NCBI GenBank assembly: GCA_900763175.1
Contig: CAAFJI010000009.1
Coordinates: 1 to 5,119, forward strand
DNA length: 5,119 nucleotides
Direction: 5' to 3'
Origin: Lachnospiraceae bacterium
Lineage (GTDB): Bacteria > Bacillota > Clostridia > Lachnospirales > Lachnospiraceae
In this document: positions 1 to 5,119 of the stretch, in pieces
Position numbering within the stretch: the stretch's first letter is position 1
Layout: each line of letters opens with the position of its first letter
The notes under the pieces: model-generated
Told to the model about the DNA's origin: nothing
Seen by the model: only the letters and a program-made list of their open reading frames with translations
Databases searched by the model: none
Program-made: the position numbers and the translations under genes

Positions 1-2
1 TC

Positions 3-118
3 CTGCAATCTGCACGCCCCATTTTGCGGGACTTTTGTCCCGAATTCAGTTGTCGTAGCCCGCTACGACGCCCTCATCCGGGACAAATTTCCCACAAACT
101 GTGACGCACATCTTGCAG
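3..118. repeat. Large imperfect palindrome upstream of the yghZ-like gene
   Basis: Three separate pairs of perfect inverted arms share exactly the same centre (between bases 60 and 61): CTGCAA 3-8 with TTGCAG 113-118, TTTGTCCCG 34-42 with CGGGACAAA 79-87, and GTCGTAGC 52-59 with GCTACGAC 62-69. Counting the weaker stretches between them, about 41 of the 58 mirrored positions from 3 to 60 can pair. Three concentric arm sets over 116 bases will not arise by chance, so this is a real structure. Its size and shape fit a short non-coding mobile palindrome (MITE- or REP-like element) or a long RNA hairpin in the leader of the operon. I see no target-site duplication and no transposase, so the class is inference. 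It ends 25 bases before the ribosome binding site of the next gene. Confidence 0.8.
27..42 (+). other. Small hairpin able to compete with the large palindrome
   Basis: CGGGAC (27-32), a TTTT loop and GTCCCG (37-42) make a perfect 6-bp stem. The right arm is also the left half of the larger pairing 34-42/79-87, so the two structures exclude each other. In RNA this could act as a switch, or it may simply be a by-product of the repeat's evolution. No run of T follows the stem, so it is not an intrinsic terminator. Confidence 0.5.
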
Positions 119-142
119 AAAGCATTTTCCAAACACGCTCTA

Positions 143-150
143 AAAGGAGG
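143..150 (+). promoter_or_regulatory. Ribosome binding site that fixes the start of the reductase
   Basis: AAAGGAGG lies 7 bases before the ATG at 158. The reading frame stays open back to a GTG at 101, which would add 19 residues, but that GTG lies inside the palindrome, has no ribosome binding site, and the extra residues do not resemble the family. The ATG at 158 is therefore the start. Confidence 0.9.
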
Positions 151-157
151 AACTATT

Positions 158-1162
158 ATGGTATATTTGGCAAGTGAAAAACGCTATGAGACAATGGAAT
201 ACAGACGCTGCGGAAACAGCGGATTAAAGCTCCCCCTGCTGTCACTTGGTTTGTGGCACAATTTTGGGGAGATAACAGCAGAGCAGAAAAAGAAGGATGT
301 TCTTCATGCGGCATTTGACTGCGGAATCACCTACTTTGATTTGGCAGATAATTACGGACCGCCTTATGGAAATGCAGAGACAAGCTTCGGAAAAATATTC
401 AAAGAGGACTTTGCACCATACCGTGATGAGTTGATTATCAGCACAAAAGCAGGCTATGATATGTGGCCGGGGCCTTACGGCAACTTTGGAAGCCGGAAGC
501 ATCTTCTTGCCGGGATTGATGGCAGCCTGAAACGTATGGGGCTGGACTATGTGGACATCTTTTACCACCATCGCCCGGATCCGGAAACACCTATGGAAGA
601 AACTGCAGATACCCTGGAACAGATTGTTCGCCAGGGAAAAGCGATTTATATTGGCCTTTCCAATTATAAGGCAAAAGAGACAGAAAAAATGACAGCGCTT
701 CTGAAAGAACGCCGTGTTCCGTTTGTGATCCACCAGCCAAGCTATTCCATGTTAAACCGCTGGATTGAAGAGGATGGATTGGATAAAGTTCTGGTAAAAG
801 AAGGAATTGGAAGTGTAGTATTTAAACCTTTGGAGCAGGGACTTCTTACCGGCAAATATCTTAAGGGTATTCCGGAAGATTCCAGAATCAGCAGGGATTC
901 CCGTTTTCTGAAAAAAGATGTGCTGACTCCACCGCTTCTTGAGAAGATACAGGCACTTTCTGCTATCGCTGAAGAGCGTGGACAAAGCCTGGCACAGATG
1001 GCACTTGCCTGGGCATTAAAGAACCCATGCGTTACCTCTGTTCTCATCGGCGCAAGCAGACCGGAGCAGATTTACGAGAACATTGGAGCTATTAAAAATC
1101 TTGCTTTTTCTGAGGAGGAAAATGAAAAAATTGAGAAGATTCTTCAGGAAGGGAGCAATTAG
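158..1162 (+). CDS. yghZ: YghZ-like aldo-keto reductase (L-glyceraldehyde 3-phosphate reductase)
   Basis: A 334-residue cytoplasmic NADPH-dependent aldo-keto reductase of the AKR14 (YghZ) type, single (beta/alpha)8 barrel, full length for the family. The likely tetrad is D61 and Y66 (in FDLADNYG), K97 (in ISTKAGYD) and H138 (in FYHHRPD). The C-terminal IGASRPEQ at 297-304 is the usual NADP phosphate-binding segment. Long blocks match E. coli YghZ as I recall it, including LSLGLWHNFG (29-37 region), DELIISTKAGYDMWPGPYG (90-108), RMGLDYVDIFY and the HQPSY block. E. coli YghZ reduces L-glyceraldehyde 3-phosphate to glycerol 3-phosphate and also acts on methylglyoxal. The true substrate here could be another small aldehyde. 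The gene is the first of a tight pair, 2 bases before the GH112 gene. I found no clear promoter between the left edge and the gene, so transcription may begin further upstream or inside the palindrome. Confidence 0.93.
   Translation: MVYLASEKRYETMEYRRCGNSGLKLPLLSLGLWHNFGEITAEQKKKDVLHAAFDCGITYFDLADNYGPPYGNAETSFGKIFKEDFAPYRDELIISTKAGYDMWPGPYGNFGSRKHLLAGIDGSLKRMGLDYVDIFYHHRPDPETPMEETADTLEQIVRQGKAIYIGLSNYKAKETEKMTALLKERRVPFVIHQPSYSMLNRWIEEDGLDKVLVKEGIGSVVFKPLEQGLLTGKYLKGIPEDSRISRDSRFLKKDVLTPPLLEKIQALSAIAEERGQSLAQMALAWALKNPCVTSVLIGASRPEQIYENIGAIKNLAFSEEENEKIEKILQEGSN
1146..1155 (+). promoter_or_regulatory. Ribosome binding site of the GH112 gene
   Basis: AGGAAGGGAG sits inside the last codons of the reductase gene, 9 bases before the ATG at 1165. 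The reductase stop (TAG, 1160-1162) is 2 bases from that ATG, an arrangement typical of translational coupling. Confidence 0.75.
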
Positions 1163-1164
1163 GA

Positions 1165-3279
1165 ATGGCAAAAGAAAAAGGACGATTTACCATTCCCGGT
1201 GAGTCAGGATGTGAAAAACTGACTTTGGAGCTTGCCGATCGCTGGGGAGCAGATGTGGTGCGTGACAGCGATGGAACGGAGCTTTCCAAAGAGATTCTGG
1301 GTGTAGGAATGGACGTATATTCTACCATTTGCATTATCCGTGGACATAATGGCTGGGCAAAAGGAAATAAGGATAAACTGCAGCAGACTTTTCTGGCTAC
1401 AGAGCCAAAAACAGCTACGGAAGAAGAGCTTTCTGTAGATCTTATGGAAGATTTTTTTGAAGAACAGTTTGCTGTAAACGATTCTCCTTTAGCTTTTTCT
1501 TACTGGCAGGTGTGGGACAGAACGGAAGGAAAATTAGTGGAAAAAGAGCTGTGGAAGTGGGAGAAAGAAACAGGAAAAGTGATTATTCAGACCGTTCCAT
1601 GGCACCGTTATAGTGTAAGTTTTCTTGCTTATCGTATCTGGGAAGAAATTTCCATGTACAATCATGTGACAAATAACTGGAACAAGGAACATCTTATGCC
1701 TGTAGAACCTTTTTACCCGGAAACACAGGCGTATCTTCTGAACTGGATGGAACAGTGGTGTAAGGAGCATCCAGCTACGAATGTAGTGCGCTTTACCTCT
1801 CTTTTCTACAATTTTGTTTGGATTTGGGGAAGCCACGAAGAACGGAGAAATCTGTTCACAGACTGGGCATCCTATGACTTTACAGTAAGTGATGCGGCGT
1901 TGGCTGCTTTTGAAAAAGAGTACGGATATGCTATGACTGCAGAGGATTTTATTAATCAGGGAAAGCTTCATGTTACTCATCAGCCAGCAGGAAAGAAAAA
2001 GAGAGACTGGATGGAATTTATTCATAAATTCTGTCTGGAGTTCGGTGGAAGGCTTATTGATATTGTTCATAAATATGGAAAAAAGGCCTATGTATTTTAT
2101 GATGACAGCTGGGTTGGCCTGGAACCTTATGCAGAGGATTTTGAGAAGTTTGGCTTTGATGGGATTATTAAATGTGTGTTCTCTGGCTTTGAGATTCGCC
2201 TGTGCTCTGGCGTAAAGACGAAAACCCATGAGATTCGCCTTCATCCCTACTTGTTCCCTGTGGGACTTGGTGGTCTGCCTACCTTTTCTGAGGGTGGAAA
2301 TCCTACTTTGGATGCAAAAAAATACTGGGTATCAGTGCGTAGGGCACTTACAAAGGTTCCGGTAGAGAGGGTGGGACTTGGCGGTTATCTTCATCTGGTA
2401 GAGGGTTATCCGGATTTCGTAGATTACATGGAAGAAATAAGTGACGAGTTTCGTGATATTTATCATCTCCACGAAGCTGGAAAGCCATGGACCAATTCTG
2501 TGAAGGTGGGCGTTCTCCATGACTGGGGAAAGCTGCGCAGCTGGACACTTTCCGGACATTTCCATGAGACATGGCAGCATGACCTTATTCATATCAATGA
2601 GGCGCTTTCCGGTCTTGCTTTTGAAGTGGAATTTCTGGATTTTCAGGAGGCAAAAACTACAGATCTGTCTCGCCTCCAGGTACTGATTAATGCAGGAATG
2701 CAGGGGAGTGCATGGAGTGGCGGAGATGCATGGAAAGATCCAAAGCTTCTGGAATGCCTTACAAAATGGGTTTATGAAGGCGGAACCTTCCTTGGCGTCG
2801 GGGAGCCATCTGCTGTCTCAGGGGAAGATACCTGCTTCAGAATGGCTCATGTTCTTGGAGTGGATCTGGACAGAGGCGAGCGCATCTGCCATGGAAAATG
2901 GCCAGGAAGCGAGGAGATTTCCAAGCGAAAACCAGGTCTGTATCTTACGGAAAAAGACACGGAAATCTGTCTGGATAAGCCAGAAAAACCATTGGTTACA
3001 AAGCATGATTTCGGAAAAGGACAGGGGATTTATCTCTCTTCTTTCACTGTAAATCCAGAAAATACACGGCTTCTTTCCAAGCTTCTGGTAAGAAATACAG
3101 ACTATGATACTATGCCGTTTGTAACGGATAAGGTGGAAGCAGAGTGTACTTATTTCCCAGCTTCCCAGAAAACGATTATTATGAATAACAGTGAAATAGA
3201 AGTAACTGTAAAATGGAAAAATCTGGAGGGAGAAGAGGAGACTGCCCGGCTGGCACCTTATGAAACCTGTATCAGATAA
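1165..3279 (+). CDS. GH112 beta-galactoside phosphorylase (galacto-N-biose/lacto-N-biose or galactosyl-rhamnose type)
   Basis: A 704-residue inverting phosphorylase of family GH112 (lnpA/gnpA-like; Pfam Lact_bio_phlase family). It uses phosphate to split a beta-galactoside into alpha-galactose 1-phosphate and a free acceptor sugar in the cytoplasm. The order is a deformed TIM barrel (about 1-440), a Rossmann/amidotransferase-like middle domain (about 446-650, with SGGDAW 518-523 and GVGEPSA 544-550) and a small C-terminal beta domain (about 653-704). Against the B. longum enzyme recalled from memory, the general acid Asp313 aligns with D314 (FYDDSWVGLEPY). The galactose/phosphate-site residues Arg32, Arg210, Arg358 and Phe364 align with R33, R209, R358 and F364. 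Of the acceptor-site residues Pro161, Val162 and Asn166, only N166 is kept; the others are E161 and I162. The middle domain lacks about 40 residues between roughly 567 and 615. There is no signal peptide, as expected. Family membership is near certain; the acceptor (GlcNAc/GalNAc, L-rhamnose or other) is not resolved. Confidence 0.93.
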   Translation: MAKEKGRFTIPGESGCEKLTLELADRWGADVVRDSDGTELSKEILGVGMDVYSTICIIRGHNGWAKGNKDKLQQTFLATEPKTATEEELSVDLMEDFFEEQFAVNDSPLAFSYWQVWDRTEGKLVEKELWKWEKETGKVIIQTVPWHRYSVSFLAYRIWEEISMYNHVTNNWNKEHLMPVEPFYPETQAYLLNWMEQWCKEHPATNVVRFTSLFYNFVWIWGSHEERRNLFTDWASYDFTVSDAALAAFEKEYGYAMTAEDFINQGKLHVTHQPAGKKKRDWMEFIHKFCLEFGGRLIDIVHKYGKKAYVFYDDSWVGLEPYAEDFEKFGFDGIIKCVFSGFEIRLCSGVKTKTHEIRLHPYLFPVGLGGLPTFSEGGNPTLDAKKYWVSVRRALTKVPVERVGLGGYLHLVEGYPDFVDYMEEISDEFRDIYHLHEAGKPWTNSVKVGVLHDWGKLRSWTLSGHFHETWQHDLIHINEALSGLAFEVEFLDFQEAKTTDLSRLQVLINAGMQGSAWSGGDAWKDPKLLECLTKWVYEGGTFLGVGEPSAVSGEDTCFRMAHVLGVDLDRGERICHGKWPGSEEISKRKPGLYLTEKDTEICLDKPEKPLVTKHDFGKGQGIYLSSFTVNPENTRLLSKLLVRNTDYDTMPFVTDKVEAECTYFPASQKTIIMNNSEIEVTVKWKNLEGEEETARLAPYETCIR

Positions 3280-3336
3280 ACAAACGAATTCCAGAAGCAC
3301 TTTTGAACGTTTAGTAAAAATTATCCAAAAATATAG

Positions 3337-3365
3337 TTGACGGATATCGATTTGTACAACATAAT
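3337..3365 (+). promoter_or_regulatory. Sigma-A promoter of the sugar kinase gene
   Basis: TTGACG (3337-3342) and CATAAT (3360-3365) are separated by exactly 17 bases, each one mismatch from the sigma-70/sigma-A consensus. Transcription would start near 3372, giving a leader of about 100 bases. The kinase can thus be expressed independently of the phosphorylase operon, and no strong terminator was seen between the two, so read-through is also possible. Confidence 0.75.
3352..3359. promoter_or_regulatory. Operator-like palindrome inside the promoter spacer
   Basis: TTGTACAA is a perfect 8-bp palindrome lying directly between the -35 and -10 boxes, where a bound repressor would block RNA polymerase. 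ATCGAT at 3346-3351 adjoins it. The regulator is unknown, and short palindromes also occur by chance. Confidence 0.3.
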
Positions 3366-3375
3366 ATAGGCATAA

Positions 3376-3390
3376 TCGTTATTGTAACGA
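3376..3390. promoter_or_regulatory. Operator-like inverted repeat at the transcription start
   Basis: TCGTTA (3376-3381) and TAACGA (3385-3390) are perfect 6-bp arms around TTG, beginning 10 bases after the -10 box. The position suits a repressor site for the kinase promoter. The 3-base spacer lacks the central CG of LacI-type operators. The regulator cannot be named from the sequence. Confidence 0.4.
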
Positions 3391-3403
3391 AAACGGAGTG
3401 GGG

Positions 3404-3433
3404 ATGCCGAAGGAGCAGGTGCTGTTTTGGCAT
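3404..3433 (+). other. Stem-loop in the kinase 5' leader
   Basis: ATGCCGAA (3404-3411) pairs with TTTGGCAT (3426-3433), one pair being G-T. After a wobble pair and one mismatch, the inner AGCA (3414-3417) pairs with TGCT (3420-3423). No T-run follows directly, so it is not a standard terminator. It may stabilise the message or affect translation. I do not recognise a known riboswitch. Confidence 0.4.
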
Positions 3434-3457
3434 TGCTGTAATATTATGGCGAACAAA

Positions 3458-3463
3458 TGGAGG
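3458..3463 (+). promoter_or_regulatory. Ribosome binding site of the sugar kinase
   Basis: TGGAGG lies 7 bases before the ATG at 3471 and supports that start, from which the protein reads straight into the beta strand LNYGSLNVD typical of the family. Confidence 0.85.
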
Positions 3464-3470
3464 TTTTTAC

Positions 3471-4361
3471 ATGAAAGTTTTAAACTACGGATCTTTAAAT
3501 GTTGACTACGTATATTCCGTGGATCATATTATTGTGGGAGGAGAGACGCAGCACTCATCCAAGTTGGAGACATTCAGCGGCGGTAAAGGGTTGAACCAGT
3601 CTATTGCACTTGCCAAGGCGGGTGTGCCTGTTTATCATGCTGGAATTGTGGGAACAGACGGAGACATTCTTCTTGAAGCTTGCAAGGAAGCCGGAGTAAA
3701 TACAAAATACATCCGCAGGCTTCCGGTAAAGGGTGGCCATACCATGATTCAGGTGGATAAGAATGCGCAGAACTGCATCATTCTTTATGGTGGAACTAAC
3801 CAGATGCAGACAAAAGAATTTGTAGATGAGGTTCTGGCTGATTTTGGTGAGGGAGATTATCTGATCCTGCAGAATGAGGTAAATCTGCTGGACTATATTA
3901 TTGATCAGGCTTACGAGAAAAAGATGAAAATTGTGCTCAATCCGTCACCATTTGATGACAAGCTGAGCACCTGTGATCTGGGAAAGGTTTATCTGTTTCT
4001 GTTGAACGAAATCGAAGGCGAGCAGATCACCGGCTACAAAGATAAAGACCAGATCCTGGATGCACTGGCAGAGAAATTCCCCAATGCCCGTTTTGTCCTG
4101 ACTCTTGGCAGTGACGGTGCTGTTTACTACGATGGAAAAGAAAAAGTATTCCAGGATATTTTCAAGGTAAAAGCCGTGGATACCACCGCAGCTGGAGATA
4201 CCTTCACCGGCTACTTTATCGCTGCCGTTATTGATGGAAAGAGCATCCAGGAAGCTCTGCGAATGGCAGCAAAAGCCTCCTCCATCGCCGTCTCAAGACC
4301 CGGCGCCACCCCTTCCATTCCGAAAATGGATGAAGTGAAGAAAGAGCTGGGGATGCTGTAA
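3471..4361 (+). CDS. PfkB family carbohydrate kinase (ribokinase-like)
   Basis: A 296-residue cytoplasmic sugar kinase of the ribokinase/PfkB superfamily, full length. It transfers phosphate from ATP to a sugar hydroxyl. Visible family motifs in order are GSLNVDYV (7-14, substrate-contacting Asp12), the first PfkB signature GGKGLNQ (37-43), LQNEVN (133-138), NPSPF (157-161), NEIEG (179-183) and the second signature DTTAAGDTFTGYF (237-249). D243 is the expected catalytic base and A241-G242 form the anion hole. It resembles ribokinase most, but has GGTNQM where classical ribokinases carry a GAN-type motif, so the sugar is not assigned. It has its own promoter, follows the GH112 gene by 191 bases and converges on the MarR gene. 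It may phosphorylate a sugar from the same pathway; this is inference from proximity only. The kinase family is secure, the substrate unknown. Confidence 0.9.
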   Translation: MKVLNYGSLNVDYVYSVDHIIVGGETQHSSKLETFSGGKGLNQSIALAKAGVPVYHAGIVGTDGDILLEACKEAGVNTKYIRRLPVKGGHTMIQVDKNAQNCIILYGGTNQMQTKEFVDEVLADFGEGDYLILQNEVNLLDYIIDQAYEKKMKIVLNPSPFDDKLSTCDLGKVYLFLLNEIEGEQITGYKDKDQILDALAEKFPNARFVLTLGSDGAVYYDGKEKVFQDIFKVKAVDTTAAGDTFTGYFIAAVIDGKSIQEALRMAAKASSIAVSRPGATPSIPKMDEVKKELGML

Positions 4362-4374
4362 GAGTTACTTAAGC

Positions 4375-4400
4375 GCAAAAAGTAAATGATTTTTATTTGC
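4375..4400 (+). terminator. Weak hairpin after the kinase gene, possible terminator
   Basis: GCAAA (4376-4380, with neighbouring bases) can pair with TTTGC (4396-4400), with further interrupted A-T pairs inside. The stem is A+T-rich and no clean T-run follows, so it is only a weak candidate for ending the kinase transcript. The rest of the gap 4362-4517 shows no gene or convincing element. Confidence 0.2.
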
Positions 4401-4495
4401 TCATTGGATAATCGTCATCATCCTTAGCTGTTATTATCATATGTTATGGCTGGAAAAAATGTCAACCTGAAAATTGCTGTAGTGGAAGGAAAAAC

Positions 4496-4515
4496 AAGAA
4501 TTATTATTGATTCTT
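4496..4515 (-). terminator. Possible weak terminator of the marR-type gene
   Basis: On the - strand, 2 bases after the stop codon, AAGAAT and ATTCTT form a 6-bp stem with an 8-base loop, followed by GTTTTT. The shape is that of an intrinsic terminator, but the stem has only one G-C pair, so it would be weak. Confidence 0.3.
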
Positions 4516-4517
4516 CT

Positions 4518-4961
4518 TTACTGATTATTCAGATTCTTGTGCATTTGACATAATAGTTTGGACAGCAATTCTTTTTCTTCTGAGGTCATATGAGCAGTTA
4601 AAAGTTCTGTAGTCTTGTCGAAAATATCTACTATCTGAGGATAAATCTCTTCTGCTTTTGAGGTGGGGTAAAGCAGCCATCCCCTTTTATCATTTTCACA
4701 GCGCTCCCGCCTAATATAACCAAACTTTTCCAGATGAATCAGGTTTCGTGTAATATTGCTCAAGTCTAGGGCAAACCATTGACGTAATTCTTTTTGAGAA
4801 ATTCCAGGGTTTCGGCAAATGACTGTGAGAAATGCGTGCTGTAAACCGAAAAGCCTATATGGCTGGTACTGCTGGCTTAAAAGGTCTGTAGCGCCATGTG
4901 CCAGGTAAAACAGGAGTCCGATTATATTGTTGCTTGCAAATGCAAGTGGATCTTTATTCAT
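4518..4961 (-). CDS. MarR family transcriptional regulator
   Basis: A 147-residue winged helix-turn-helix regulator of the MarR family, normal length, acting as a DNA-binding dimer. N- and C-terminal helices (about 5-32 and 105-145) would form the dimer interface. The helix-turn-helix runs from about GISQKEL (53-59) through the recognition helix LSNITRNLIHLEKFGYIRRE (67-86). The wing follows with NDKRGW (90-95), holding the conserved Asp91 and Arg93, then the usual T-S-K-A segment (100-103). There are three cysteines (49, 88, 138), none in an obvious redox-sensor arrangement. The ligand and targets cannot be read from the sequence. Such genes usually repress themselves and a neighbour; the natural target would lie beyond 5119, since the kinase gene converges on it. 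The start codon is supported by a good ribosome binding site. Confidence 0.9.
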   Translation of the reverse strand: MNKDPLAFASNNIIGLLFYLAHGATDLLSQQYQPYRLFGLQHAFLTVICRNPGISQKELRQWFALDLSNITRNLIHLEKFGYIRRERCENDKRGWLLYPTSKAEEIYPQIVDIFDKTTELLTAHMTSEEKELLSKLLCQMHKNLNNQ

Positions 4962-4969
4962 ATAAATTT

Positions 4970-4975
4970 TCCTTT
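4970..4975 (-). promoter_or_regulatory. Ribosome binding site of the marR-type gene
   Basis: Read on the - strand, AAAGGA lies 8 bases before the ATG at 4961-4959, within a purine-rich run, and supports that start. Confidence 0.75.
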
Positions 4976-4989
4976 CTTCTCATAAATGT

Positions 4990-5018
4990 ATTTTAGCAAG
5001 GTAAAAAATAGATATAAA
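4990..5018 (-). promoter_or_regulatory. Extended -10 promoter of the marR-type gene
   Basis: On the - strand, TGC-TAAAAT (4998 down to 4990) is an extended -10 box. TTTATA (5018-5013) lies 17 bases upstream as a poor -35, the usual trade-off for an extended -10. Transcription would begin near 4983, giving a leader of about 20 bases. Confidence 0.5.
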
Positions 5019-5036
5019 CAATGCTTTTATGCTAAA
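4992..5036. promoter_or_regulatory. Inverted repeat around the marR-type promoter
   Basis: TTTAGCA (4992-4998) and TGCTAAA (5030-5036) are perfect 7-bp arms 31 bases apart. The first overlaps the extended -10 box and the second lies just upstream of the -35. This could be a pair of half-sites for self-repression. MarR operators normally have closer arms, and the region is A+T-rich, so this is tentative. The remaining bases to 5119 are A+T-rich with no gene seen. Confidence 0.3.
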
Positions 5037-5119
5037 TAAAATAAAATGAACAGATTTTTTCTTTGGTTTTTAAATATAGAAAAGTAGAAAAATTTGAAAA
5101 AAAATATAAATAAGTAAAA

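Noticed and set aside
101..157. A 19-residue N-terminal extension of the reductase from a GTG at 101
   Set aside because: It starts inside the palindrome without a ribosome binding site, while AAAGGAGG stands 7 bases before the ATG at 158, where family similarity begins.
1534..2244. A 236-codon open frame on the - strand inside the GH112 gene
   Set aside because: It lies wholly antisense to a clear GH112 gene, and its translation resembles no family; it is a shadow of the real frame. The same holds for the antisense frames at 242-733, 742-1047 and 2818-3300.
3282..3312. AAACG-TTC/GAA-CGTTT imperfect stem after the GH112 gene, possible terminator
   Set aside because: It needs a 2-base bulge, has a long loop, and is followed by AGTAAAAA, not a T-run.
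3382..3396. CcpA cre-like sequence TTGTAACGAAAACGG
   Set aside because: It looks like the TGNAANCG core but is one base short between AA and CG, so it does not fit the consensus.
4446..4553. A 35-codon + strand frame between the kinase and the marR-type gene
   Set aside because: It has no ribosome binding site, is A+T-rich and runs antisense into the end of the regulator gene.

Overview
The window is an ordinary chromosomal stretch of a Gram-positive, low-to-moderate G+C anaerobe. Strong AGGAGG-type ribosome binding sites, the codon choice and the GH112 phosphorylase point to the Clostridia, most likely a gut Lachnospiraceae (Blautia, Ruminococcus or Roseburia-like). The genus is inference. 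No phage, transposase, CRISPR or RNA gene was seen.

Layout. Positions 1-157 hold no gene. They carry a large imperfect palindrome (3-118) whose three best-paired arm sets all share one centre, followed by the ribosome binding site of the first gene. A two-gene operon follows on the + strand: an aldo-keto reductase very like E. coli YghZ, the L-glyceraldehyde 3-phosphate reductase (158-1162), and, 2 bases later, a 704-residue GH112 beta-galactoside phosphorylase (1165-3279). A 191-base gap then holds a good sigma-A promoter (TTGACG-17-CATAAT), two short operator-like palindromes and a leader hairpin. These precede a separate + strand PfkB/ribokinase-family sugar kinase (3471-4361). A 156-base gap separates it from a convergent MarR-type repressor gene on the - strand (4518-4961). 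That gene has an extended -10 promoter in the A+T-rich right end (4962-5119).

How the genes may work together. GH112 enzymes split beta-galactosides with phosphate in the cytoplasm, giving alpha-D-galactose 1-phosphate and a free acceptor sugar (GlcNAc/GalNAc, or L-rhamnose in the known subfamilies). The reductase and the kinase are plausible partners for the acceptor or its breakdown products. The window has no transporter, no Leloir-pathway gene and no acceptor-specific enzyme, so the substrate is not settled. Compared with the Bifidobacterium longum enzyme as I recall it, the galactose/phosphate-site residues and the catalytic Asp are kept. Two acceptor-site residues differ and about 40 residues are missing from the middle domain, so acceptor specificity is the most interesting open point. 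Nothing here proves a wholly new system.
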